This document shows positions 27,134 through 36,174 of a DNA stretch of 64,000 nucleotides, in pieces. A model generated the notes under the pieces. It worked only from the letters and a program-made list of their open reading frames with translations, was not told where the DNA came from and did no database searches. The stretch is taken from contig CALXQJ010000002.1 of assembly GCA_944390575.1 (NCBI GenBank), positions 248,001 to 312,000 of the forward strand, written 5' to 3'. How positions within the stretch are numbered: position 1 is the first letter of the stretch; every line of letters starts with the position of its first letter. A program made the position numbers and the translations under genes. Source of the stretch: an uncultured Spirochaetota bacterium. Its GTDB lineage: Bacteria; Spirochaetota; Brachyspiria; Brachyspirales; Brachyspiraceae.

Positions 27134-28186
27134 ATGGAAAATCCCATAAAAAATATTACTGAAAGTATATTAGGAGAATGTAGAAATTTTAAGCATACTA
27201 TAAAAGAAATTTTATACGCTATATTAATAGTATTTATAATCAACACTTTTTTAATTCAAAATTATCAAATACCAACAGGTTCTATGATACCAGTTATAAT
27301 GCCAGGTGATAGACTGTTTGCAAATAGATTCGTTTATGGAGTAAAGCTTCCATTTACAGATGGACTTTTAGGATATAGACTTCCTAAAATAAAATCACCT
27401 AAAAGGGGAGATTTAGTTGTTTTTAGAGCACCTGCTTCATCTACTTTTGGTTGTGAATCATCTCTTCCTTATTATGAACCTTCACCTATTGTACAATTTT
27501 TTAAGCTACCTGTTTTAATATTTTCTATAACTCCATTTACATGGGATCCTCGATTTTTGATTGCTGATTGGTTTGCTGATAAGATAACAGGTGGTACTCA
27601 TCTTGCACCTTTACCATTATTTTTAGGACTTAAGGCTGTTGATTTAGATCCGCGTAAGGAGTTTGTTAAGCGTGTTATTGCTACTGCTGGTGAGACTGTA
27701 CAATTAAGAGAGAAAAAGATTTATATTAATGGTAGTGAGATAGAGGATAAATGGGGATATTTCTTTTATGGGGAGAGAGAGTTTGTTGATATTATAGATA
27801 ATTATGGTCCTATTTATGTTCCTAAAAAAGGAGATGTTATATTTTTCAAAAAGATATTTGATAGACCTGATTATTATAATGATTTAACTTCTTTTGAGGT
27901 TTATATTAATGATAAGATAGTAAGCGATGATATTAAGCTTTGGTATTGGATGAATATTTATATACCGCAAACTAAAAATAAAGAAGTAGATGAGTTTGTC
28001 TTCAATGTTGAGGAAGATTATTTCTTTGTGATGGGAGATAATAGAGATCAAAGTTGTGATAGTAGAATGTGGGGATTAGTTCCTTATAGACTTATTAAAG
28101 GACAACCTATGATAGCTTGGATACAGGCTCCTCGTCCTGATGATGTAGAGAAAAAGGGATATTTTAATTATTTTATTATTAGATAA
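27134..28186 (+). CDS. lepB: Signal peptidase I
   Basis: The 350-residue protein has an N-terminal membrane helix (about 26-40), the nucleophile in PTGSMIPVIMPGD (S50), the general-base Lys in FVKRVIATAGE (K179) and the terminal GDNRDQSCDSR box. It removes signal peptides from exported proteins. AAGGTG sits before the ATG at 27134. Between the Ser and Lys boxes there is an insertion of about 60 residues beyond the minimal enzyme, including a hydrophobic FFKLPVLIF stretch. It leads an apparent operon with the Helicase_C_3-like gene and queA. Confidence 0.93.
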   Translation: MENPIKNITESILGECRNFKHTIKEILYAILIVFIINTFLIQNYQIPTGSMIPVIMPGDRLFANRFVYGVKLPFTDGLLGYRLPKIKSPKRGDLVVFRAPASSTFGCESSLPYYEPSPIVQFFKLPVLIFSITPFTWDPRFLIADWFADKITGGTHLAPLPLFLGLKAVDLDPRKEFVKRVIATAGETVQLREKKIYINGSEIEDKWGYFFYGEREFVDIIDNYGPIYVPKKGDVIFFKKIFDRPDYYNDLTSFEVYINDKIVSDDIKLWYWMNIYIPQTKNKEVDEFVFNVEEDYFFVMGDNRDQSCDSRMWGLVPYRLIKGQPMIAWIQAPRPDDVEKKGYFNYFIIR

Positions 28187-28226
28187 TAGTAATTTATTTT
28201 GAAAAGTATAGAAGTAGTTATTAATT

Positions 28227-29840
28227 ATGTATGAACAGATATCAGAAGATACTCTTAAAGAGTTATTTAAAATTTGGAAAGTAAAAGATAGGGATTCTTT
28301 ATATTTAAAGTCTACAAATATATATATTATTTCTTATAAAATATATAAGCTTAGTTATGATGCTAAGAAAATATTAAAATTTTTATTAAATAACAATAAT
28401 AAAGATTTAAGTTCTATTGATATTGCATATTCTCTTAAATATACTCAAAAGCAGATTCCTGATTTTTTTGATTGTATAGAGGAATTAAAAAAAACTGGGC
28501 TTTTATATGTTAAAATGAAAAGAAGAAAATTAAATTCTTCTGAAGATACTTTATTTTTTCTTGATGATGTAGAGAGTATAATAAAAAAATTATTGGTTGA
28601 TAATAGTAGCTTTAATATTGATTTTGATTTTAAGTATTCTACTTCTATTTATAAAAAATATTTGAAAGATATTTTATTTTTATATGAGAATGGTTGTATT
28701 TTAGATATTGAAAAGATAAAGCTTGAAGATAGTGATTTGCTTAAACTTTGTGAGGGTAATATTTTTTGCTTTTATTTTAATGAGAAAAATTTTAATCCTT
28801 ATGTATCTATTTGTAATAATAGTGTTATTAAGCAAATAGAGAAAAGTTTGGAGACTAATTTGAAGTCTTCTACTTTTATATATAATCATCTTAATATACT
28901 CAATGATATAGAAAAATTAATTTATGAGGCAGATATAAAAAATATAAATGTTGATGATATTAATATCAACTTTATAAGTAAAAATCTTAGTATTACTTTA
29001 TTACTTGATATTTGTACTAAAATTAATTTGATTAGCATTGATTCTAAAGGTAATATTGTATTAGACAATTATAAAATTAAAGATTATATAAAACTTTCTT
29101 TAGAAGAAAAAAAGAAATTGATATTTGATAGTGTTTATAAGGGGTATGATAAATATTTTAAAAAGATATTAGATATTCTTGAAAATAGTGATAGTATAGA
29201 TAAAACTCAGTTATTTCTTATTCTTAAAGACTTTATTAATATAGAGTTGTTTAATAAGGTATTGAGTATTATGTACTTATTTGGTGTTGTGGAAGTAGCT
29301 TTTTATGAGAACACTATAATTGCTATACGTAGCCTTAATCATAAATTAGATAATAAGAAGTGTTTTATTAATGGAAATTTTGAGATAACTTTAATTAATC
29401 ATAATTTATTTTCTAATGAATTTATTTATATGTGTAATTTATACTGTCATATAGATGCACAAGAGAATGTATATACTTATAAAATAACAGAAGATAGTAT
29501 ACATAGTGCTAAAACTATAATTAGTGATGATACATCTCATTATAGTTTTAATAGCTTTTTAAATATATTAAAAACTATGTTAGAAGATATACCTAGAAAT
29601 GTGGAGACTACAATTAAGCGTTGGTATGATAGGGGAGTGATATCTACTATATATCAAGATATTATTCTTATAACTTTTAAAGATAGTGCTAAGTTTGAAG
29701 AAATAATTATAGATGCAAACAAGAAAGGAATAAAAATAATAAAACTTAATGATGAATATGGTATTATACATTCTTCTTCTACAAGTAAGAGAGCATTGGT
29801 TAAATTTTTAAGACAAAGAAAAGTAATAGTTAGTTTTTAA
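28227..29840 (+). CDS. Free-standing Helicase_C_3 (XPB/Ssl2-like C-terminal) protein
   Basis: This 537-residue protein has no ATPase motor motifs. Its N-terminal third looks like winged helices (IYKLSYDAKKILKFLL; SSIDIAYSLKYTQKQI). The C-terminal part (about 385-537) follows the Helicase_C_3 pattern: CFINGNFEITLINHN, then YTYKITEDSIHSAK, then SFNSFLNILKTMLED, IPRNVETTIKRWYDRG and a closing hairpin. In other proteins this domain is fused to helicases or WYL-type regulators. A DNA-binding or regulatory role is possible but not shown. It lies between lepB and queA, six bases before queA. Confidence 0.55.
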   Translation: MYEQISEDTLKELFKIWKVKDRDSLYLKSTNIYIISYKIYKLSYDAKKILKFLLNNNNKDLSSIDIAYSLKYTQKQIPDFFDCIEELKKTGLLYVKMKRRKLNSSEDTLFFLDDVESIIKKLLVDNSSFNIDFDFKYSTSIYKKYLKDILFLYENGCILDIEKIKLEDSDLLKLCEGNIFCFYFNEKNFNPYVSICNNSVIKQIEKSLETNLKSSTFIYNHLNILNDIEKLIYEADIKNINVDDININFISKNLSITLLLDICTKINLISIDSKGNIVLDNYKIKDYIKLSLEEKKKLIFDSVYKGYDKYFKKILDILENSDSIDKTQLFLILKDFINIELFNKVLSIMYLFGVVEVAFYENTIIAIRSLNHKLDNKKCFINGNFEITLINHNLFSNEFIYMCNLYCHIDAQENVYTYKITEDSIHSAKTIISDDTSHYSFNSFLNILKTMLEDIPRNVETTIKRWYDRGVISTIYQDIILITFKDSAKFEEIIIDANKKGIKIIKLNDEYGIIHSSSTSKRALVKFLRQRKVIVSF

Positions 29841-29846
29841 TTTTTT

Positions 29847-30893
29847 ATGATAGATTACTTAAATAAAGAAACATATAACTTCAATCTACCAGAAGAACTT
29901 ATTGCAACTCATCCTACAGATAAAAGAGATCATTGTAAACTTATGATTATGAATAGGGATGATGGACAAATTGAGCATAAAAACTTTTTTGATATAGTTT
30001 CTTATTTTAAGAAAGGGGATGTTTTAGTTTTTAATGATTCTAAGGTTATTCCTGCTCGAGTATTTTTTAAAAAAGAGACTGGTGGTATTGTAGAAGTTCT
30101 TTTTTTAAAAAGAATAGATGATTATACTTGGGAGTGTTTACTTAAGGGTAGAAAGTTAAAGGTTAATGATAAGTTATTTTTAGATGATATATATGCAACT
30201 ATTATAGAAGATAATATTACAAGTAAAAAACTTAAGTTTTCTAAACAATTAACAAATGAATTATTAAATATAATAGGTAATATTCCTCTTCCTCCTTATA
30301 TTATACAAAGTAGAAAAAAAAATAATGAAGATGAGATTATAGAAGATGATAAAATAGTATATCAAAATGTATTTGCAAAAAGAGAAGGTAGTATAGCTTC
30401 TCCTACATCTGGACTTCATTTTACTAATGAACTTATAGAAAAAATAAAGTCTATAGGTGTTGAAGTTTTATATATAACATTACATGTTGGGTTTGCTACT
30501 TTTAATCCTATAAAAGAAAATGATTTAAGAAAACATATAATGCATTTTGAGGAGTTTTATATAGACCAATCTGTTGTTAATATTATAATTAATGCTAAAA
30601 AAGATAATAGAAGAATTATTGCTTGTGGCACTACAGTATCAAGAGTTTTAGAAAGTGAATATGATAATTTTTCTTTTAAGAGGCTTTCTGGAGAAACTAA
30701 TATTTTTATATATCCTCCTTATAAGTTTAAATGTGTAGATGCTATGATTACAAACTTTCATACTCCACATTCTACATTACTTGCTATGGTAAGTGCTTTT
30801 TCTGATTATAATCATATTATGAATGCATATAATATAGCTATAGAAAATAAATATAGATTCTTCTCTTATGGTGATGCTATGTTTATGTTATAA
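29847..30893 (+). CDS. queA: tRNA preQ1(34) S-adenosylmethionine ribosyltransferase-isomerase
   Basis: QueA transfers the ribosyl part of SAM to preQ1 in tRNA to make epoxyqueuosine. The 348-residue protein shows DYLNKETYNFNLPEELIATHP, GDVLVFNDSKVIPAR, ERKG-like NVFAKREGSIASPTSGLHFT, LHVGFATFNPI and TNFHTPHSTLLAMVSAF, all in family order. It is close to the usual length. The start codon has no clear ribosome binding site and lies six bases after the preceding stop, so coupling is likely. Its end overlaps the convergent dipeptidase gene by six bases. Confidence 0.93.
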   Translation: MIDYLNKETYNFNLPEELIATHPTDKRDHCKLMIMNRDDGQIEHKNFFDIVSYFKKGDVLVFNDSKVIPARVFFKKETGGIVEVLFLKRIDDYTWECLLKGRKLKVNDKLFLDDIYATIIEDNITSKKLKFSKQLTNELLNIIGNIPLPPYIIQSRKKNNEDEIIEDDKIVYQNVFAKREGSIASPTSGLHFTNELIEKIKSIGVEVLYITLHVGFATFNPIKENDLRKHIMHFEEFYIDQSVVNIIINAKKDNRRIIACGTTVSRVLESEYDNFSFKRLSGETNIFIYPPYKFKCVDAMITNFHTPHSTLLAMVSAFSDYNHIMNAYNIAIENKYRFFSYGDAMFML

Positions 30894-31835
30894 TATTTCT
30901 TTTATAATTCTATGAAAATTTTTATATGCAATTTTTTCTATCTCTTCTTTATTAAAGCCATTTTTTTCTAATTTTTCTATAATAGAGTATGACTTTGAAG
31001 CATTTTCAAGACCTTCTATAAATGGTGTATCATCATCATCTAAATATTCATTATAATCAAATCCAAGTCCTATATGATCAACTCCAATTTTTTCTGCTAT
31101 ATATTTAATATGATCTATAGCTCTATCTATATTTTGTTTTGTTTTATCAGAGTCTATAAACTCCTTATAAGAGTTTAATCCTACAACGCCATTTAAATCT
31201 CTTATAGCTTTTAATTGTTCATCTGTTAAGTTTCTCATATGATTACACAATTTTCTACTATTAGAGTGAGATGCTATAATAGGTTTTTCTGTTGTGTCTA
31301 AACAATCAAAAAAGGATTTATCATTTAAATGAGATACATCCATAATAATACCATTATCATTCATTTTCTTTATAGCTTTTTTACCAAGTGCAGTAAGCCC
31401 TCTATTAGAATCACCTCTAATACCTGTAGCAAGACTATTTTCTTCATTCCAAGTTAAACTTGCATGTCTAATGCCATATTCGTAGTAGTTATCTATAATA
31501 TCTAAGTTATCACCAATAGATATTAAACCTTCAAATCCAAGAATAATGTATATTTTATTTTCTTTTTTTGCCTCAATAATTTCATCATAGCTTTTTACTA
31601 TCTTTATAACATCATTACAATATTCTAATTCTTTTTTTAAAGATGATTGTATCTCTTTTACTCTATCAACAGCTCTATTATAGTTTTCTTTTTCTACCCA
31701 AATAACAAAAATAGAACCTTCTATTTTTCCTTTTATAAAATTCTGATAATGATATTTTTTAAATATATTATTTTCACCTTTTAATATTTTGTTCGTAAAA
31801 TCTGTTAAAGTATCAGAATGTGCATCAAATATCAT
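30888..31835 (-). CDS. M19 membrane-dipeptidase family protein
   Basis: The 315-residue protein is an amidohydrolase-fold dipeptidase of the M19 (renal dipeptidase) family. It shows the HxD zinc motif at the N-terminus (FDAHSDTL), the bridging Glu in LGFEGL, DVSHLNDKSF, PIIASHSNSRKLCNHMRNL, and HIGLGFDYNE. There is no signal peptide, so it is cytoplasmic despite the family name. Bacterial members often act on D-amino-acid dipeptides. It has no obvious operon partner. Confidence 0.88.
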   Translation of the reverse strand: MIFDAHSDTLTDFTNKILKGENNIFKKYHYQNFIKGKIEGSIFVIWVEKENYNRAVDRVKEIQSSLKKELEYCNDVIKIVKSYDEIIEAKKENKIYIILGFEGLISIGDNLDIIDNYYEYGIRHASLTWNEENSLATGIRGDSNRGLTALGKKAIKKMNDNGIIMDVSHLNDKSFFDCLDTTEKPIIASHSNSRKLCNHMRNLTDEQLKAIRDLNGVVGLNSYKEFIDSDKTKQNIDRAIDHIKYIAEKIGVDHIGLGFDYNEYLDDDDTPFIEGLENASKSYSIIEKLEKNGFNKEEIEKIAYKNFHRIIKEIL

Positions 31836-31930
31836 AATAACTACCCTTTATTTATTAAGTTATTTTATAAATACTATATTTAATATACAAAAAATGCAAT
31901 AAATATACATATTTTAATAATTGTTCATTA

Positions 31931-31958
31931 TTGACAAAACATACTATTTATTTATAAT
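31931..31958 (+). promoter_or_regulatory. Predicted promoter of the glycosyltransferase gene
   Basis: TTGACA (31931-31936) and TATAAT (31953-31958), both perfect, are 16 bases apart and end about 38 bases before the ATG. Confidence 0.6.
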
Positions 31959-31996
31959 ATCTTTACAATACTATATTCTATGGGGATTATACTAAT

Positions 31997-33112
31997 ATGA
32001 AAAAAATTCTTATTATATCATCAGAATATACAGGACATGGTCATAAAAGTGTACATACATCATTATTACAAGGTTTTGAAAAATTGTATAATGAAAAAAT
32101 AGAATGTAAAGTTGTTAATGGGTTTAAATTAGGTGGTGCTGATTTAAGAGCTTCTGAGAGGCTTTATAATGCTTGTGTTAAATATTGGCCTGATATGTGG
32201 AATAGATTATTTAGGTTTTCAGTTAAGAGAAGAGACTTTATTAATAGAAAAACATCTATAGATTTAAAAATTAGATTTTTAAGATTAATTAAAAATTATA
32301 ATCCAGATATTATTGTTAATATACATCCATTATTTAGTGGTAGTTTACTTAATATTATTAGAAAAAGAAATATAAATATTAAATTTTTTATTTTGATAAC
32401 TGATTTAATCACAATAAATAAATTATGGTTTGATAATAGAGCTGATAAAATTATAAGTCCATCATTAGAAGCTACAGATTATATGATAAAGCATGGTGTT
32501 GATGAAGAAAAAATAGTAACTTTTGGGCTTCCAATTAGAGATGGTTTTGAAGCTCCTATATTAGCAAGAGAAGAAATAAAAGAAAAAACAAATACTAATA
32601 AAAAACTTAATATATTAATATTAAATAATTCTGAAAGAACTAAAAGGCTTATTCATATTATTAATAATTTAAACTCTAAATATAATTGTAATGTAACTAT
32701 AGTTTGTGGTAGAAATAGAAATACTTTTGAGAAGCTTAGTAAGTATTACGAATCTCGTACATATAGTCCTAATATAATAGGCTATACAACAGAATTACCA
32801 AAACTTCTTAAAGAAAATGATATATTAATAACACGTTCTGGTCCTACTGCAATAATAGAAGCTGTTAATTGTTTAATACCTATAGTTTCTATGGGTGCTT
32901 TACCTGGACAAGAAGAAGAAAATCCCATATTTTTAAATAGAAATGGACTTGGATTTAATACTGTTTCTACTGATGATATATTTGAGAAGATTGATTTATT
33001 ATTAGAAAATAATAGAGAAAATCTTGTAAAGATGCGTGAGGCTCAGTTTGATTATAAAGGGCGTGATGTTAGAGATACTGTTGTGCATTATATTGCAAAT
33101 GAGATTTTATGA
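31997..33112 (+). CDS. Diacylglycerol glycosyltransferase, MGDG-synthase/UgtP-like
   Basis: The 371-residue protein is a GT-B glycosyltransferase of family GT28: the N-terminal acceptor part starts KILIISSEYTGHGHKSVH, the Gly-loop of MGDG synthase/UgtP, and the C-terminal donor part has TRSGPTAIIEAVNCLIPIV and GQEEENPIFL. It would add sugar(s) to diacylglycerol to make membrane glycolipids, at the cytoplasmic face. Brachyspira are known to contain glycosyl diacylglycerols, which fits. The sugar and processivity cannot be read. GGGGA precedes the ATG and the next gene overlaps its stop. Confidence 0.82.
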   Translation: MKKILIISSEYTGHGHKSVHTSLLQGFEKLYNEKIECKVVNGFKLGGADLRASERLYNACVKYWPDMWNRLFRFSVKRRDFINRKTSIDLKIRFLRLIKNYNPDIIVNIHPLFSGSLLNIIRKRNINIKFFILITDLITINKLWFDNRADKIISPSLEATDYMIKHGVDEEKIVTFGLPIRDGFEAPILAREEIKEKTNTNKKLNILILNNSERTKRLIHIINNLNSKYNCNVTIVCGRNRNTFEKLSKYYESRTYSPNIIGYTTELPKLLKENDILITRSGPTAIIEAVNCLIPIVSMGALPGQEEENPIFLNRNGLGFNTVSTDDIFEKIDLLLENNRENLVKMREAQFDYKGRDVRDTVVHYIANEIL

Positions 33113-33576
33113 TATTGTATAATCTTAAAATGAAAGAGTTGCTTAGCAGTATAGATATTGATTCTATAATTTCTAATAAGAATTATTACTCTGTTATAGA
33201 AAAAACTAATAATCTAAATGAGTTATATTATATAATACAAGAAGAAGCCACTTGCTATGTAGAGCATACTTCAGCCTCTGGGAGTGATTTATCAGATTTT
33301 GAGTATAATAAAAATGAGATTTATATTCAAAATAATATCAATATTATTTATGTATTAACTTTATCTATAAAGATATTAAAATCTATAAAAAATATTTTAG
33401 AAGAAAATTATAAAAATACAAAGTTTGACTTAATTCTTGTAATAGAAGAATATGATAACTTACCAAGAGCAACAATAAGAATGTATTCAATACGTGATAA
33501 TTATAGAATTATTCAATTAGATGAGCTTGATAATTATAAAAATGAATACATTCTAATTGATAGAGTAAATCAATAA
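33109..33576 (+). CDS. Hypothetical protein coupled to the glycosyltransferase
   Basis: This 155-residue protein overlaps the glycosyltransferase stop in ATGA, so its translation is coupled. No family is recognised. It is acidic, with no signal peptide or membrane helix, and looks alpha/beta: a central helix VLTLSIKILKSIKNILEENY and strands FDLILVIEEYD and ATIRMYSI. The tight coupling suggests it works with the glycosyltransferase or its lipid product, but this is inference. It ends back-to-back with miaB. Confidence 0.6.
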   Translation: MILYNLKMKELLSSIDIDSIISNKNYYSVIEKTNNLNELYYIIQEEATCYVEHTSASGSDLSDFEYNKNEIYIQNNINIIYVLTLSIKILKSIKNILEENYKNTKFDLILVIEEYDNLPRATIRMYSIRDNYRIIQLDELDNYKNEYILIDRVNQ

Positions 33577-34884
33577 TTAAATTATTTCACCTATTAAAGT
33601 ATGATTTTTTATTTCATTAACTTTAACATTATGTATAGAACCTATTTTTAATTCATCACTTTTTGGAACTAAAATAATTCTGTTTTCATAGCTTCTACAT
33701 AAATAGTGCATATTATCTTTTGCAATATCATCTATCATAACTTTTGCATTTTTACCTACTTGTTTAGCTAATAATTTTTGAGATAATTCTCTTTGAAAAT
33801 TTACTAATTTAGTAAGTCTCTCTGCCCCAACTTTCTCATCATACTTAACACCTTTTCTATGAGCAATAGTTCCTTCTCTTTCAGAATATTTGTATAGATA
33901 AGCCTCTTCAAAACCAATTTCCTCAAGTAAGTCTAATGTTTCCTTATATTCGTCTTCAGTTTCATCAGCATATCCAACTATAATATCTGTAGAAATAGGA
34001 AAATCATCAGCATATTCTCTAAGGTATGATATTTTTTTTCTATACTCATCTTTAGTGTATTTTCTATTCATTATATCAAGCATTCTATCCGATCCACTTT
34101 GAAAAGGTAGATGAATTTGATTACAAATACTTTTAAGATTCCAAATAGCATCTGCTAAATCTTTGTCGAAGTCTTTAGGGTGTGAAGTTAAAAATCTCAC
34201 CCATACATCATCATTGGAGTTTTTTTGTACTACCTTATCTACCATATAAAGAAGTTTTGTAAAATCAACCTCATCTTTTTTATCCCACCCATAAGAATTA
34301 ACATTCTGCCCTAGTAGTGTAATCTCTTTTGCACCATCATCTATTAATCTCTTTACTTCTTCTACTATTTCACTTGAAGGACGGCTAATTAGTTTTCCAC
34401 GAGTATGAGGAACAATACAGTAAGTACACCAATTACTACAGCCATTAGATATTGCAACAAATGCTTTATGTGGCTTATCTTCATCTACGTAAGATTTATG
34501 GAATTTATATTCTCCGTTAAATTTTTCCACAAAAACTTCATCATCATTAAGATAATCAATAATAACCATCTCATTATAAACATCAAATACCTTGTCAGCA
34601 CCAAAGCTTATAAGTGTATCCTTAGAAGTTTGTGCCATACATCCCATAACAACTATTTTTGTATCTTTTTTATTTTTTCTTCTATTAGCATTAAAAAGTT
34701 TTACACGAGCAAATACTCTATCTTCAGCATGTTGACGTACACTACAAGTATTTATAATAATATTATCAGCATTTTCATAATTATCAGTTTGTATAAAACC
34801 ATCTTGCATTAATGAGTTTATCAAACTATTAGAATCTGCCTTATTCATCTGACAGCCATAATTTTCTAAATAAAAATTTTTCAT
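33577..34884 (-). CDS. miaB: tRNA-2-methylthio-N6-dimethylallyladenosine synthase MiaB
   Basis: This radical-SAM enzyme (435 residues) adds a methylthio group to i6A37 of tRNAs. It has the MiaB-type start NYGCQMNKADS, NTCSVRQHAEDR, the radical-SAM cluster CSNWCTYC followed by IVPHTRGKLISRP, LGQNVNSYGWD and the C-terminal TRAM domain. It follows coaD by 15 bases on the minus strand. Its paralogue RimO is at 4226. Confidence 0.94.
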   Translation of the reverse strand: MKNFYLENYGCQMNKADSNSLINSLMQDGFIQTDNYENADNIIINTCSVRQHAEDRVFARVKLFNANRRKNKKDTKIVVMGCMAQTSKDTLISFGADKVFDVYNEMVIIDYLNDDEVFVEKFNGEYKFHKSYVDEDKPHKAFVAISNGCSNWCTYCIVPHTRGKLISRPSSEIVEEVKRLIDDGAKEITLLGQNVNSYGWDKKDEVDFTKLLYMVDKVVQKNSNDDVWVRFLTSHPKDFDKDLADAIWNLKSICNQIHLPFQSGSDRMLDIMNRKYTKDEYRKKISYLREYADDFPISTDIIVGYADETEDEYKETLDLLEEIGFEEAYLYKYSEREGTIAHRKGVKYDEKVGAERLTKLVNFQRELSQKLLAKQVGKNAKVMIDDIAKDNMHYLCRSYENRIILVPKSDELKIGSIHNVKVNEIKNHTLIGEII

Positions 34885-34899
34885 ATTACTACCTATATA

Positions 34900-35394
34900 T
34901 TAGTTTTTTATAAATTTGTTTTTAATATCTTCAACTAAAATAGAAGGTACAAGTCCATCAATAGGTCCATTAAATTTAAGAATTTCTTTTATTAAAGAAG
35001 AGCTAATATAAGCATAATTTTCAGAAGTATGTAAAAATATAGTGTCCATCTCTGGATATAGTAGTTTATTCATTCGAGACATTTTAAGTTCATAGTATAA
35101 ATCTTCACTATCTCTAATGCCTCTTGCTAATACTTTAATATTATTATTTTTCATATATTCTGTAACAAGTCCAGATATAGTAATTACTTCAATATTTTTT
35201 TTACTACTTTCACTCAATACTTTTTGAATCATAACCTTACGCTCATCAATAGTAAAAGTAGGAAGTTTTTCTAAATTAACAGCAATAGATATATATACTT
35301 TATCAAAAATATCAGCTAATCTTAGTGAAACATCCAAATGCCCTAAAGTGAAAGGATCAAAAGTTCCAGGAAATATTACCTTCGTATTTTTCAT
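34900..35394 (-). CDS. coaD: Phosphopantetheine adenylyltransferase
   Basis: CoaD makes dephospho-CoA from 4'-phosphopantetheine and ATP. The 164-residue protein begins [19 protein letters not shown], with the TxxH nucleotidyltransferase site, and has [21 protein letters not shown] and SSLIKEI in the expected places. The ATG at 35394 is chosen because it gives the family's normal N-terminus; an upstream in-frame start adds twelve unlikely residues. It is co-transcribed with miaB. Confidence 0.93.
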   Translation of the reverse strand: MKNTKVIFPGTFDPFTLGHLDVSLRLADIFDKVYISIAVNLEKLPTFTIDERKVMIQKVLSESSKKNIEVITISGLVTEYMKNNNIKVLARGIRDSEDLYYELKMSRMNKLLYPEMDTIFLHTSENYAYISSSLIKEILKFNGPIDGLVPSILVEDIKNKFIKN

Positions 35395-35454
35395 AGTGCT
35401 TATTATATAGTGAAATGTTAGAAGTATCAATATTAATATTTAATAAAAAAATGC

Positions 35455-35483
35455 TTGACTATATGTGTATGAATGTGTATTAT
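35455..35483 (+). promoter_or_regulatory. Predicted hicAB promoter
   Basis: TTGACT (35455-35460) and TATTAT (35478-35483) are 17 bases apart. HicB proteins often bind their own promoter, but I see no clear operator palindrome here. Confidence 0.5.
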
Positions 35484-35551
35484 AAACTGTATTTTAATAA
35501 TAATTAAGTGAGGTACAAAAATGGATAAAACTTTATTTAAAAGGAATGTTT

Positions 35552-35743
35552 ATGACATCAAAAGAAGTAATTGCAGTTTTAAAGAAAGATGGTTGGTATC
35601 TTGTATCTCAGAAAGGTAGCCATAAGCAATTTAAACATACTGTAAAAAAAGGTAGGGTGACTGTTTCGGTTCATGGTAATTCTGATTTACATATAAGTGT
35701 TATAAAAAGTATAGAGAAACAGGCTGGTATAAAATTATTATAG
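35552..35743 (+). CDS. hicA: HicA-type toxin (mRNA interferase)
   Basis: The 63-residue protein has the HicA double-stranded-RNA-binding-like fold: SKEVIAVLKKDGWYLVSQKGSHKQFKH, with the catalytic His in GSHKQF, and VSVHGNSDLHISVIKSIEKQAG. It would cut mRNA when free of HicB. The ATG at 35552 is spaced correctly from AAAGGA; an ATG six bases earlier touches that site. It is followed by hicB after 15 bases. A separate short frame with its own ribosome binding site starts at 35521 and overlaps it. Confidence 0.88.
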   Translation: MTSKEVIAVLKKDGWYLVSQKGSHKQFKHTVKKGRVTVSVHGNSDLHISVIKSIEKQAGIKLL

Positions 35744-35758
35744 TAAAGAGATATAATA

Positions 35759-36160
35759 ATGAAAAATAATATAAGTTTTTATGTTGCAGATTTATTTAGA
35801 GTAAAATCTGGGTATGATGTTATATTTCATGATTTTGCTGGGTGCGTTACTCATGGTAAAACTATAGATGATGCTATAAAAAATGCTAAAATAGCATTAC
35901 AAATACATATTGATGGAATGTTTGAAGATGGAGAGAAAATTCCTAAACCATCTTCTTTAGAAAAAGTTATTAAAGACTCTGAATATTCTCCAGATATTCG
36001 AGTTCTTATAGAAGTTAAATTATTAAAAGAAAAAAAGAAAAGAATAGATATTACATTAGATGAAAATTTGATAAGTATGATAGATAATATATCTTCTAAT
36101 AGAAGTGAGTTTATTACTTCAGCTACAAAAGAATATTTGAAGACACATTATAATTTTTAA
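35759..36160 (+). CDS. hicB: HicB-type antitoxin
   Basis: The 133-residue partner of HicA has the HicB partial RNase-H fold (FHDFAGCVTHGKTIDDAIKNAKIALQIHIDGM, cited here by its FHDFAGCVTHGKTIDDAI core) and a C-terminal ribbon-helix-helix (RIDITLDENLISMIDNI, then NRSEFITSATKEYL) for DNA binding. It neutralises HicA and probably represses the operon. The next gene, ispD, starts 14 bases later, so ispD may be partly read from the hicAB promoter. Confidence 0.88.
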   Translation: MKNNISFYVADLFRVKSGYDVIFHDFAGCVTHGKTIDDAIKNAKIALQIHIDGMFEDGEKIPKPSSLEKVIKDSEYSPDIRVLIEVKLLKEKKKRIDITLDENLISMIDNISSNRSEFITSATKEYLKTHYNF

Positions 36161-36174
36161 TGTAAGTAAAAAAT

